Positions 34,589-43,217 of a stretch of 64,000 bases of DNA are shown piece after piece. The stretch spans positions 1,178,001 through 1,242,000 of the forward strand of contig NZ_CP113517.1 in assembly GCF_024360925.2 (NCBI RefSeq), given 5' to 3'. The position numbers and the translations under genes are program-made. The first letter of the stretch is position 1, and each line of letters begins with the position of its first letter. The notes beneath the pieces were generated by a model. It was not told the DNA's origin. It saw only the letters and a program-made list of their open reading frames with translations, and made no database searches. Origin of the DNA: Methylomonas rapida. GTDB lineage: Bacteria > Pseudomonadota > Gammaproteobacteria > Methylococcales > Methylomonadaceae.

Positions 34589-35023
34589 TTAATGGATGGG
34601 CATATCGCTATATTCGTCATCCCAATCGGCATCCTCAGGGGCCGCAGGCGATGATGACGAACCGTTGGCGGCGGCTGCCGATGGGTTAGGGCGATCCAGC
34701 ATATGCAATTCAAAAGCGGCGATTTCGGTACGGTACCGCTTGTCGCCCCCTTGGCCCCATTGCTGGGTACGCAAACGGCCTTCGATGTAGATCTGGCTGC
34801 CTTTGTGCAAATACTGCTCGGCGGTATCGGCGAGTTTTTTGAAAAACACTACCCGATGCCATTCGGTCCGCTCCTGTTTGCCGTATTTAGGATCGTTCCA
34901 GATTTCGCTGGTTGCCAAACGGACAGCAACGACTTTGCCGCCGTTATTAGGCATAAAGCGAACATCCGGATCGGCGCCGAGCCGGCCTAGCAAGATGACT
35001 TTGTTCACGCCGCGATTGGCCAT
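34589..35023 (-). CDS. ssb: Single-stranded DNA-binding protein
   Basis: 144 residues from the ATG at 35023 (AGGAGG upstream). OB-fold hallmarks: [17 protein letters not shown], then [31 protein letters not shown] Ser/Ala-rich linker leads to an acidic tail ending [10 protein letters not shown]. The usual bacterial tip is DIPF, so the final aromatic is replaced by Ile-His. Element-encoded SSBs commonly accompany bet/exo. Confidence 0.92.
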   Translation of the reverse strand: MANRGVNKVILLGRLGADPDVRFMPNNGGKVVAVRLATSEIWNDPKYGKQERTEWHRVVFFKKLADTAEQYLHKGSQIYIEGRLRTQQWGQGGDKRYRTEIAAFELHMLDRPNPSAAAANGSSSSPAAPEDADWDDEYSDMPIH

Positions 35024-35104
35024 GATGACATTCCTCCTGTCGGCCGCGCCCGACTCAACGATAACAATACCCAGCGGCGCGGCGATGGGCATGCCGGCCG
35101 TCGA

Positions 35105-35136
35105 ATCCCTACGGGAATCGATACGCCCGGCAGGGT
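35105..35136 (-). promoter_or_regulatory. Leader motif A copy 12
   Basis: ATCCCTACGGGAATCGAT then ACGCCCGGCAGGGTAA. 81 nt before the ssb ATG, farther than in other copies. Confidence 0.5.
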
Positions 35137-35152
35137 AAACACAATCAATAGT

Positions 35153-35233
35153 CACATCAGGCTTGACGCACCTGACACGCCGATGGAAAACCACCGTCGC
35201 CGCTTAAAAACGGAACGCCGACTGAAGTCGGAT
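35153..35233 (-). ncRNA. Leader element B copy 3
   Basis: Minus strand: hairpin CCGACTTCAGTCGG, block GCGTTCCGTTTTTAAGCGGC, then TCAGGTGCGTCAAGCCTGA. Located upstream of motif A copy 12 and ssb. Confidence 0.6.
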
Positions 35234-35428
35234 CAAGGTGATTATGAAAGATCAGCCGAGAAAGTCTGGGAAGAAGCGGAAGGGTGAAGGACAACCGGTT
35301 CCGTTGGCGGGTATTGAAGCAGAGATTTTTTGAAGTGATCTTGCAGCTGATGCCGAATTCGCCATCGTCTGCGAAAAGGCTAAAAAGAATCTGGCTTACG
35401 ATCATGAACCATTCGTCCACATCAGGAA

Positions 35429-36103
35429 ATGCTCATGTCCGAAATAGCTCCACAACCCAAACCAGCCTCGCGTCGCGCCATAAGTCGGCCGATATTTGAG
35501 CGCACGTTTAGCATCAACAGCGAACAAGCCATACGCGTCATCCGGAACAGCTATCAGCGGTTGATGGTGTCCCTATATGCGATCGACGTAATCCTGCGCA
35601 TCATTGGTCGGGAGGACACCGTTGACGAAATCGAAAGCCTCGTCAGTCAGATGATTGCCGAATGCGCGGAGCAGCTGCAGCAGGAAAAAAGTCGGCTGGA
35701 AAAACTCAAGGCTGACAACGGCATCAATGAAACGCCGACCTACACTCACCCCAGGGAGTTTGTGGCGAAGATCGCCTCACCGCAGATTGCACAATTCGTC
35801 GAGTTGATTCGTTTGCTGGATCAGTTGATGATCGTGATGGACACCTTGTGGCTGTGCCAGGTCATCTCCAACAAACACTGCATTGCCGCGCGCCTGGAGT
35901 GGCAGCAGCGATTGCAGCGACTAGCCAATAAAATTGTGACGATGGAAAGACATGCGCACCAGGCCGCGTATGCTCAAGGGCATGGGGAGGAAGTACGCCT
36001 GGCCCGGCAGGAGTCAGGACTGTTGGATGAGCCAGCGAAGCTTTCCGAGGATGAGGATTCGGTGGTTGATGAGACCGACTCGGATAAGGCCGGTACGAGA
36101 TGA
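35429..36103 (+). CDS. AcaB/DUF1845-like conjugative-element protein
   Basis: 224 residues, helical, starting at ATG 35429 with internal ATG codon 3 also possible. SINSEQAIRVIRNSYQRLMVSLYAIDVILRI, the block SPQIAQFVELIRLLDQLMIVMDTLWL and a basic middle recall DUF1845/AcaB-like proteins of integrative elements, some of which act in transcription control. This is a recollection of family pattern, not a search. Acidic C-terminus. It is on the plus strand, opposite to the module, and next to the start of the defence island. Confidence 0.5.
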   Translation: MLMSEIAPQPKPASRRAISRPIFERTFSINSEQAIRVIRNSYQRLMVSLYAIDVILRIIGREDTVDEIESLVSQMIAECAEQLQQEKSRLEKLKADNGINETPTYTHPREFVAKIASPQIAQFVELIRLLDQLMIVMDTLWLCQVISNKHCIAARLEWQQRLQRLANKIVTMERHAHQAAYAQGHGEEVRLARQESGLLDEPAKLSEDEDSVVDETDSDKAGTR

Positions 36104-36161
36104 CCGCTAATCCGTAGGAATCTTTTCAGATTCGTGTTTACCTAATGTTTTGGCTTAATTC

Positions 36162-36186
36162 AAATGGTGATACGTATTACCCATTT
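36162..36186. repeat. 25-bp near-perfect palindrome at the island's left edge
   Basis: Centred on TACGTA. Left arm AAATGGTGATAC and right arm GTATTACCCATTT pair with one mismatch and one extra C. Lies between the AcaB-like gene and the cap3 stop codon. Confidence 0.5.
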
Positions 36187-36195
36187 TAGTTGACC

Positions 36196-36672
36196 TTAAA
36201 ATATTGGCTCCATAATTAGTCCACTTTCATTTGGGGACACAATCTCGACATGCAAGCCTTGTCTGCCAACAATGATGGCAAGCATTGGGCGCCCATCAGC
36301 ACGCTTGCCAGCTAGTAGCGCCCATTCTGTTCGATCCAGTCCTGATGGTGTCGGATGATCCTGTGGATGCGTGTGCCATTCCCCTAGGTATCGAATAATC
36401 CCAGCACTAGCGCGCCACCTAGCCTCAGCAATGGCTCTATGACCAAAAGGCATACGTTCAAAAAAATAACGACATTGCTTATCTTTGAGCGTGGGCACGG
36501 TGACTTCGGTGATAATCATGTGAGCTCCATGTACGGTACCGAGCAAGAGTCCGCCTGCCTCATGATCTGAAGGCAAATTCTGAATATGGCTTTGAAAATC
36601 TTCCAAAACGGATTCATTCAACGACACAAGGACACGCCGATCCGGTGTTGCCCAATACCTCAAGAAGAGCAT
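36196..36672 (-). CDS. cap3: Cap3, JAB/JAMM isopeptidase of type II CBASS
   Basis: 158 residues from the ATG at 36672, overlapping cap2 by 13 bp. Zinc peptidase residues: Glu39 in HEAGGLLLG, then EWHTHPQDHPTPSGLD with His100, His102 and Asp113 of the JAMM motif. In CBASS, Cap3 removes conjugates that Cap2 places on the CD-NTase, balancing its priming. Last gene of the four-gene operon. Confidence 0.9.
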   Translation of the reverse strand: MLFLRYWATPDRRVLVSLNESVLEDFQSHIQNLPSDHEAGGLLLGTVHGAHMIITEVTVPTLKDKQCRYFFERMPFGHRAIAEARWRASAGIIRYLGEWHTHPQDHPTPSGLDRTEWALLAGKRADGRPMLAIIVGRQGLHVEIVSPNESGLIMEPIF

Positions 36673-38285
36673 ATCGGACAAGAATCCATTTTGGGAGGGT
36701 CGCAATCAGACGTACCCAATTTGAATTGAGTATCTATAAGCTTTGTTCTCAATGTTGGCGAAACAACACCGTTTATCCAGGCCAGCACCATCTCCGAGGC
36801 TAGGCTTGCAGCTTGAACAGACACCGATGCTGGAAAAGGGACATATAAGTCCTCGCAACCTTGGCCCGCCAATAGCAACGGAAGCTCTCCAGAGATAGAA
36901 GGCAGTAACCCTTTGCGATTAGCTTCAAACAGACAACGGTAGCAAGCTCCATCCGCCCGTGTATGAATCAAAGCCCTAACCGCAGTACCAGGTCCCTCAA
37001 TCCAGACAGTGAGCATTGCTGCCTTCGCTAGATACTGTTTACACAGCCAGTGCCCGATGGATTCTTCCCCAGTTGCGTCTATTATCAAATCGAATTTCCC
37101 AAGTTGTGCCATTCTGACATCTACAGGCAGTTCTCTAATTGTCGCCCCAGGCGCACCACGGCGAAGTTCTCCAGCAAGACTCACTGCTTTATTCACAAAA
37201 AGACTGGGAAAACCTAATCGGTGTCGGCCGATATTCTGGGGTGATAGTGTTTCGAAATCGACAAGTGTAAGCTTTCCACCGGACGTGCCAGCACCAGCTT
37301 TGACAAGCATCTCTGCTAGAAAACCGCCGATAGTTCCACACCCTATCAACACAATATGTTTGCCAGCGAGTGTTTGCATTCCTGGAATATTCCTCTGAGC
37401 CATGTAATGGTCATCAATGTGCATCACGGACGCGGGAATCACATCAGAATTATGCATATTAGCTGGTTTAACAACATATTTCCCTTTCTTGGTTTTCTCG
37501 CGATTGAAAAGCACTACAAAACCGTAGGTAAGCAGCGGAGACTCAATGAGAATGAGCACGCCTTTCGCTTTGGTCCTAAGGCCTTGCTGCAAGCGCTCTT
37601 CAATCTTTTTACGGCACCTTTGATCTAGTTGTCGTTGCCATGCTAAAAGATCAGATATTTTCTTAGGCGGCCAATCAGCTTTCAAATTGGGGCGAGGTTT
37701 CGCGCAAGTTCGAACTCTGTACGTCAATAATTTTTTGTCAACGATATCCAAATTAAGTGATTTGAGTTTGGCAGCTGTCCGCAAAGTATCATCGGTAACG
37801 ATGACAATTAATCGACCATCTGATTTGACGGTCAAGGTTTCCTGGCGACCAAGCTGCTGATCCTGAACATCTACCAAACATGGAATGCCGTCCCAATAGG
37901 CGTAGAACTCTTCTTCAAGGTCAGCAACCATATCGCCCTTGAGAATGGAATCAAAAACTTCTTCAGCACGCTGAATACAAGCAAGGGTCTGGCCTACTGG
38001 ATCGAAAATATCAAGTACGATAGTACCCTTCGCAATGTAACATAGCTGCCCGTTGCTATTGATATGCGGAGTTATAGGGCCTAATGAAGCTGGCAGATCT
38101 AAAAGTTGAATACTCGGAATGTCAATGAACTGCGGGTCAACCTGAAGTTCGCAATCGTGGGCTGATTCTGAGCAACGTAACTGCCCCAAGAATCGAAGTT
38201 GCCCATCAAAGGTGCGGCCAACAAACTTGAAATCACGAGCTCGAAGAGCATCGACAACACCCTCAATCTTACCTGATGTGCTCAC
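36660..38285 (-). CDS. cap2: Cap2, E2-E1 fusion ligase of type II CBASS
   Basis: 541 residues from a GTG at 38285 (GTGA overlap with the CD-NTase stop). The N-terminal part is E2-like. The C-terminal ThiF/E1 domain has the nucleotide motif [13 protein letters not shown], the adenylation region [19 protein letters not shown] and a Cys-containing G-A-C-Y-R-C-L-F. It closes with a CPIC pair. Cap2 attaches the CD-NTase C-terminus to target proteins, which primes cyclic-nucleotide synthesis. Confidence 0.92.
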   Translation of the reverse strand: MSTSGKIEGVVDALRARDFKFVGRTFDGQLRFLGQLRCSESAHDCELQVDPQFIDIPSIQLLDLPASLGPITPHINSNGQLCYIAKGTIVLDIFDPVGQTLACIQRAEEVFDSILKGDMVADLEEEFYAYWDGIPCLVDVQDQQLGRQETLTVKSDGRLIVIVTDDTLRTAAKLKSLNLDIVDKKLLTYRVRTCAKPRPNLKADWPPKKISDLLAWQRQLDQRCRKKIEERLQQGLRTKAKGVLILIESPLLTYGFVVLFNREKTKKGKYVVKPANMHNSDVIPASVMHIDDHYMAQRNIPGMQTLAGKHIVLIGCGTIGGFLAEMLVKAGAGTSGGKLTLVDFETLSPQNIGRHRLGFPSLFVNKAVSLAGELRRGAPGATIRELPVDVRMAQLGKFDLIIDATGEESIGHWLCKQYLAKAAMLTVWIEGPGTAVRALIHTRADGACYRCLFEANRKGLLPSISGELPLLLAGQGCEDLYVPFPASVSVQAASLASEMVLAWINGVVSPTLRTKLIDTQFKLGTSDCDPPKMDSCPICSS

Positions 38286-39424
38286 CCGGCCTTGGTCCTC
38301 CCGACAAGTTCGCTTGGGCCGGCTACTGCTGGTGCCGACAAAATAGTCGCTGTCACCGATGCAGTCTTGATACGATCCGGTCTATCGGGAAACCTTGGGC
38401 CAAGCTGATTAATCAGCCATCTGCATGCATGAGTCGCGCTCCCTGCATCGATAGCTCCACGTAGCGCTTTCTCAAATTCCTCGAAAGCCTGAGCTGCATC
38501 TTCCACCCCTTCTTTCCCCAGTCGATTTGTTAAAGACTCAGACTGTTCCACCGGGTTGTTAACACCACTACGTAGCTTTTCGGGTAGAGCCGCAACGACA
38601 TCCAACAAAGCCAGATCATCACGCCTATCACGCTTTTCGAAAAGTGGTGCCGCTGCAGCCATAAGAAGAATAGATGCTGGCCCGCCGCTTGACCAACGCC
38701 AGTCGCGAAATGCTTTCAAGTAGCGAACTACCCTCCGTAACTGTTCTCCCTTGGCGTCCACCTCCGTAAGAAACCATTCCTTTATAGGGCGCGGGTCTGA
38801 CTCCAGCCAGTTACGTTCTCGATGAGCAAGTAGCACGCTATTTTGAGGGAGTGCTGTCCATGCGTCACGCTCAGCCTTAAGCATCGCCTCGTCAAAAGTG
38901 AAATAACCGTAACTCTCAAGGGCGGCCACAGCTAAGCTTCTGAACTCATGATCAGGAATAGCGTATAGAGGGATGTCAATGTGCGCAGAAGCCGAAATTT
39001 CGATACGCACACAAGTAGGTTTATCCGTTATGAGGCTCCACTTCCTTTCTTTGACTAGAGGGGCCAACGCGGCCTCTGCTGCCGTAAAAAAGATTGTCGC
39101 TGCCACGCTCGGCCGAGTTGTTTGAGAAACAAACCCCAGCGGCAGGTAACAACCATCATCAATGTCGGCCTGTTGACACTCCTTGGCGGGCGCATTCAAA
39201 GTCTTATAGGCCCATGAGCCTTGCGTGAAAAATCGAGGCTCCGGAACATCCTCGGTGTAACCTTTCTCCTTAAGAACACGCGGGATACCAGTACGAAGAC
39301 AGCGACGGACTTCAGTCTTGGCCTGAGCGATATAGGCACGAACATCATTGGGTAAATTCAGTTCATCATGAAAACAACATTCAGCATCATCACTGGTAAA
39401 GAATAGGGAACTCAGGTTTTGCAT
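38282..39424 (-). CDS. dncV: DncV-like CD-NTase (clade A), CBASS cyclic-dinucleotide synthase
   Basis: 380 residues. The ATG at 39424 overlaps the capV stop by one base. The active site reads TQGSWAYKT (Gly69, Ser70), [10 protein letters not shown] (Asp87, Asp89) and [14 protein letters not shown] (Asp150), the same blocks as Vibrio cholerae Dnc[13 protein letters not shown] near residue 250 also matches. The protein ends R-T-K-A-G; a C-terminal Gly is what Cap2 conjugates. The likely product is 3'3'-cGAMP, which activates the patatin-like CapV on phage infection. Confidence 0.93.
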   Translation of the reverse strand: MQNLSSLFFTSDDAECCFHDELNLPNDVRAYIAQAKTEVRRCLRTGIPRVLKEKGYTEDVPEPRFFTQGSWAYKTLNAPAKECQQADIDDGCYLPLGFVSQTTRPSVAATIFFTAAEAALAPLVKERKWSLITDKPTCVRIEISASAHIDIPLYAIPDHEFRSLAVAALESYGYFTFDEAMLKAERDAWTALPQNSVLLAHRERNWLESDPRPIKEWFLTEVDAKGEQLRRVVRYLKAFRDWRWSSGGPASILLMAAAAPLFEKRDRRDDLALLDVVAALPEKLRSGVNNPVEQSESLTNRLGKEGVEDAAQAFEEFEKALRGAIDAGSATHACRWLINQLGPRFPDRPDRIKTASVTATILSAPAVAGPSELVGRTKAG

Positions 39425-40422
39425 CAAGACTCCTTAATAACATTTTTGTTCGGGCCATGAAAGAAAGTTGGAGCGCTGGCCAAATGCGCTCGGAAGGGGG
39501 CAAACAGTTGGTCGCCTAGTGCGCGTTGAGCAGCGTGCATGCCACGATCTCTGAGGGTGTTGGTTGAACCGTTAGTGACTCGGTCCAATGTTTTTACGTC
39601 GCGGCTTTGGTCAGGTGTTGCTTTATCATCGATTTGATAGTAATGGCCTCCAAGTGATTGCCGGAGCATGTAATCTACCGAGGACTCTTGAGCAGAGATG
39701 ACCAGATCGAATAATCCGCCACGCCACAAACCAAAGCCGCGATCAAGGTTCGCAGAACCCCGTATAGTGGCTCCGATGGTCATTGTGCCGATTGATAAGA
39801 CGCGGACGCGTGCATTCTGATTAGGCGCAAGAAATGTGTTGACCTCGTGTAATCCGAAGAGGCCGGGGGCATTTCCAACCAAGCCTCCATCGGCGAACAC
39901 ACCTCTTTCGTGCCTAAATAGAGGGAAATAGACCGGTGCAGCAGCTGTAGCAAGAGCCACATCTACCAACTTCATTTCATAGTCAGTTTCAAAGGTTTCA
40001 TGGTGTGGTGTCTTGAAGAACTGGCCTCGACCAGTGGAATAATTCACGGCTGGGATAAGAACTCGATGCTTTAAATCACCGATCGTCATGTCGCCAAATT
40101 GCTCTGTCAAAACGCTCTTAAGACCTGTTGAGTCATGTTTGGCTCTGAGCCAGAAACCGAGGATACGCCTAGCCCACGAGTGGCAACCGAAGATTCGGGT
40201 ACCATTATTCTCGAACAGCGCTTTGAGCTCAATTGCAGGCACTTCAGCCGCAAGTCCTAATGCAAGGAGGCCGCCAGCGGAAGTGCCGCAGATAAGATCA
40301 AAGTGGTCAGCAATTGGTCGACCTAGCGCATTTTCCAACTGGCTAAGAACCGTGGCTGTGTAGAGTCCCCGGTAACCGCCGCCAGAAAGCGCTAGGACAT
40401 GAAAAGTTGGAGTATCAGTCAT
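39424..40422 (-). CDS. capV: CapV, patatin-like phospholipase effector of CBASS
   Basis: 332 residues. Oxyanion motif GGGYRG (14-19), nucleophile elbow GTSAG (Ser48) and the catalytic Asp of ADGG (Asp178) are all present. On cyclic dinucleotide binding, CapV degrades membrane phospholipids and kills the infected cell. First gene of capV-dncV-cap2-cap3, the order of the V. cholerae El Tor system. The 400 bp upstream are AT-rich and gene-free and should hold the promoter. Confidence 0.93.
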   Translation of the reverse strand: MTDTPTFHVLALSGGGYRGLYTATVLSQLENALGRPIADHFDLICGTSAGGLLALGLAAEVPAIELKALFENNGTRIFGCHSWARRILGFWLRAKHDSTGLKSVLTEQFGDMTIGDLKHRVLIPAVNYSTGRGQFFKTPHHETFETDYEMKLVDVALATAAAPVYFPLFRHERGVFADGGLVGNAPGLFGLHEVNTFLAPNQNARVRVLSIGTMTIGATIRGSANLDRGFGLWRGGLFDLVISAQESSVDYMLRQSLGGHYYQIDDKATPDQSRDVKTLDRVTNGSTNTLRDRGMHAAQRALGDQLFAPFRAHLASAPTFFHGPNKNVIKES

Positions 40423-40816
40423 ATCTCGCCACCTTCTTCTTTTAATACCAAGCTTTCTTGGTTCATTACTGTCATGCGATACTCCTTACAAAGGATTAAT
40501 TGATTAAACAGAACAGGGTAGCCAGTCAATTATTTTGATAAGCGACTCCATGAGCTGACATTGCTGAAAATTATCTTATATTTTATTATCAGTTGTGTGT
40601 TTAATATATATTTACGTTTAGTTGTTTATTTTTCTTCGAAAGAGAATTCGGCTTTATATGATGTTGGCATGCATAAATTTCAAGTGTTAAACATACTTTA
40701 ATTTTTGAGCGGCTTTTCAAGACTCAAATGTGTCAACACGAAGTGTTTTCGTTGATCAGCTTGTTATGGGGCTTTACTAAAGTCTTCGCCGGGATGCTTC
40801 GTCGACGCCAACCATG
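40423..40816. other. AT-rich gene-free region upstream of CBASS
   Basis: About 400 bp, much richer in A and T than neighbouring DNA, with runs such as TTATATTTTATTATC. No convincing gene or large repeat. It must contain the capV promoter; I could not single it out. The composition suggests an acquired segment. Confidence 0.5.
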
Positions 40817-40819
40817 CTG

Positions 40820-41317
40820 TCAATTGCCGGGGCAATGCTGGTCCTTCATGATCGTTAGTTCATTTATGAATGATTCCCATAGTTGAATACATTCTTTCGC
40901 CAATTCCAGTGCATCAAAGAACTCTGCGTTACTTGAAATTGTGTAAGTGCAGCGCATGACTTCTCCTCCACCGTTGCCTGTATACCAGATTGATGATACC
41001 CCGGTTCCTGAAATATATGGTTGGCAATTAGTACGCAAAGATCGAGTCAACTTATAATGTTTAGAACCGTTTGCCAAATCCGAACATATCTTTAATGCTT
41101 GGTATTGATTTATATATAAATCAACCTGTTGTTTCGTTATACCTGATTTGTTGAGATGAATAATCCAGTCTCTGATGTGGTAACAATGGATGAAAAATGA
41201 TACTACATCATCATCATCGTAGGCCTCCTTGTCGTGACCTGATGAAGAAAATATACCAGCATAGAGGTTCTCGATCTTTATAAGATATCTTTTGGCTCTT
41301 TCAAATTGCTCCAGCAT
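40820..41317 (-). CDS. Hypothetical island protein
   Basis: 165 residues from the ATG at 41317, starting MLEQFERAKRYLIKIENLYAG. Soluble and helical, with an acidic patch YDDDDVVSFFIHCYHIRDWIIHLN. The block H-x-R-D-W followed by LANGSKH recalls small helical proteins seen in defence islands (HEPN-like layouts), but no clear R-x4-6-H catalytic motif is visible. AT-rich like its surroundings. Function unknown. Confidence 0.5.
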   Translation of the reverse strand: MLEQFERAKRYLIKIENLYAGIFSSSGHDKEAYDDDDVVSFFIHCYHIRDWIIHLNKSGITKQQVDLYINQYQALKICSDLANGSKHYKLTRSLRTNCQPYISGTGVSSIWYTGNGGGEVMRCTYTISSNAEFFDALELAKECIQLWESFINELTIMKDQHCPGN

Positions 41318-41335
41318 GGTAGCTTTAAAACACAA

Positions 41336-41595
41336 AAAGTAATTAAATTTTGTTTTATGGTTTTTCGGTAAACAGGCGATTACTTATAATCAACTGTTTT
41401 ACTTTTCACTATTAAGTGGACAATCTATAACTCCGAATGGAACTCACCTTTGGGTTGTTTTTGCCTGTCATTTTCCGATCTAGTTGAAGCTTCTTTTATT
41501 AATTGCCAAATTGAGATTGTAATTTTACACGGACACAAAGTTGGTCTAAGAAGACTCATTCAGATTTCGAGACATAAGGAAAATCTGCATCTACT
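41336..41595. other. AT-rich intergenic region
   Basis: 260 bp between two small minus-strand genes. No gene, repeat or clear terminator seen. Confidence 0.4.
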
Positions 41596-41892
41596 TCAAA
41601 AACGATGTTCCCTACAGAACGACTGATATGATTTCACGCCAAAAAAAATTGCGAAAGCAGCGATCATTAGCGGCAGCAGAAAATATATCCAGCCAAAGAT
41701 GTGAACGGATTGCCCTAGATATGGCGAAGTTGATGCTCTTATATATTGGTCAACGGCCCAGTCCGCTGTCCAAAACGACACAAACATCAAAACAGCGCCG
41801 ACAACCGCACCAATCTGCCAAAACATATCGGTTAAAAACGACAAAACATCAAATACGTCTTCCGACATAGATTTTCTTTTTCTGCGACCCAT
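41596..41892 (-). CDS. Small two-helix membrane protein
   Basis: 98 residues: basic MGRRKRKSMSEDVFDVLSFL, two membrane segments (AVVGAVLMFVSFW and IYFLLPLMIAAFAIFF) and a short tail. This arrangement resembles the N-terminal membrane part of some Mrr-type restriction proteins, but the nuclease domain is missing, so it could be a remnant. Function unknown. Confidence 0.45.
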   Translation of the reverse strand: MGRRKRKSMSEDVFDVLSFLTDMFWQIGAVVGAVLMFVSFWTADWAVDQYIRASTSPYLGQSVHIFGWIYFLLPLMIAAFAIFFGVKSYQSFCREHRF

Positions 41893-41963
41893 GGGGCCTC
41901 CAATTATTAAGTTATAAATGCGGCTTTATCGAATCATTTCAACTGTCAAAAACCGCTGGTTAG

Positions 41964-42134
41964 TTACTTCTCTTTCCTTACGCCCTTGAACGGCTTGCCG
42001 TCGGATTTAACATCCATGAATCGGCCAGTGTTCGTATCTCGTTTGACCCAATGTCCTGAAGGCGTTTGGGTTTGCGAGCGTTCACGGACGGCACCATTGC
42101 GATGACCATCGCCTGCGGGTGGATTTGTAGCCAT
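41964..42134 (-). CDS. 56-residue conserved-looking basic protein
   Basis: Starts at ATG 42134 behind a perfect AGGAGGTGAT ribosome site and ends with TAA at 41964. It begins MATNPPAGDGHRNGAVRERS, has a GHWVKRDTNTGRFMD core and the C-terminus FKGVRKEK. I recall similar short proteins in many bacterial genomes, without a function. Divergent from the WYL regulator, so it may share its control region. Confidence 0.6.
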   Translation of the reverse strand: MATNPPAGDGHRNGAVRERSQTQTPSGHWVKRDTNTGRFMDVKSDGKPFKGVRKEK

Positions 42135-42178
42135 ATCACCTCCTATAGGTTATAAAAAATGATCTACATGGAAATGAT

Positions 42179-42199
42179 ACATCATCAAAAAGATGATGT
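42179..42199. promoter_or_regulatory. Perfect palindrome in the divergent promoter, candidate WYL-regulator operator
   Basis: ACATCATC, five A bases, GATGATGT. It lies between the divergent starts at 42134 and 42251, suited to autoregulation by the adjacent CapW/BrxR-type protein. Those regulators bind inverted repeats of this size. Confidence 0.6.
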
Positions 42200-42250
42200 C
42201 AATTATTCAAAAAGTTGATTTATCCGCTGAAGTCTTTAGAATGCACCTTC

Positions 42251-43156
42251 ATGAATAGCGAAACACAACCAGCATCTGCCCTCGACGCGCTGAGCCACGC
42301 CCAGCGTGAACGACTCCTCTTTATAGAATTTCGTTTATATTTTCTCGGAGACATCGGGCGCCAAGACTTAATGCAACGGTTCGGCGTAGCGCCTGCTGTT
42401 GCCACACGGGATTTTGCGCTGTACCGCGAGCTGTTTCCGAGCAACATAGGGTTTGATAACAAGTCAAAAACCTATGTGATCGGGCCTGCGTTCTCGCCGG
42501 CATTCCAGCACTCCGCAGAACGCGTATTGACGGCGTTGTCACGCGGATTCGGCGATGGCATCGGGGGCAGTAGTGAGCCATTGCTGACGTGCGAATTACC
42601 AAAAATACTTAACCAGCCCTCCATCGCTATACTGGCACCGATTACTCGGGCAATACATCAACAAAAAATCGTCAGCATCGACTACACCTCGCATAGCAGT
42701 GGATTTTCGACGCGCGAAATCGCGCCGTTCGCTTTGGTCAATGATGGTTTACGTTGGCATGTCCGCGCCTATGATCGTAAAAGACCCGATTTTCTGGATT
42801 TCGTTATTACTCGGATACCCAGAAGCCAGCTTATCGAAGACGGACAGGTTTTGCCTCACGAACAGCCCAGTGCCGACATCCAATGGAACAGGATCGTGGA
42901 ATTGGATCTGGTGCCACATCCCAATCAAGAACACCCAGAGATTATCGAAAACGATTATGGGATGACCGACGGTGTATTGCATTTAAAGATGCGAGCAGCC
43001 GTTGCCGGCTACGTATTACGGCAATGGATAGTCGATTGCTCGTCCGGGCACAGCCTACAAGGCAACGAATATCGGTTATGGTTAAGAAATCACCTAGCAC
43101 TCTACGGTGTTTCCAGTGCCAAGTTTGCCCCTGGCTATGAATTTCCCGAGGTTTGA
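42251..43156 (+). CDS. WYL-domain transcriptional regulator (CapW/BrxR type)
   Basis: 301 residues from the ATG at 42251; an upstream ATG at 42215 is less likely. N-terminal winged helix (AQRERLLFIEFRLYFLGDIGRQDLMQRFGV), then a WYL domain (QQKIVSIDYTSHSSG ... DGLRWHVRAYDRKRPDFLDFVITRI) and a WCX-like C-terminal part. Proteins of this build (BrxR, CapW) repress BREX, CBASS and restriction operons until infection. It sits between the CBASS genes and hsdM, so either or both could be its target. Confidence 0.82.
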   Translation: MNSETQPASALDALSHAQRERLLFIEFRLYFLGDIGRQDLMQRFGVAPAVATRDFALYRELFPSNIGFDNKSKTYVIGPAFSPAFQHSAERVLTALSRGFGDGIGGSSEPLLTCELPKILNQPSIAILAPITRAIHQQKIVSIDYTSHSSGFSTREIAPFALVNDGLRWHVRAYDRKRPDFLDFVITRIPRSQLIEDGQVLPHEQPSADIQWNRIVELDLVPHPNQEHPEIIENDYGMTDGVLHLKMRAAVAGYVLRQWIVDCSSGHSLQGNEYRLWLRNHLALYGVSSAKFAPGYEFPEV

Positions 43157-43217
43157 AAGCCCAAATGCAATCAAATAGGGACACGTTTTTTACGAATTGG
43201 ACAAGTAAAACCAGCGC

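Noticed and set aside
35157..35420. 87-codon minus-strand frame upstream of ssb
   Set aside because: Overlaps leader element B copy 3 and has no family resemblance.
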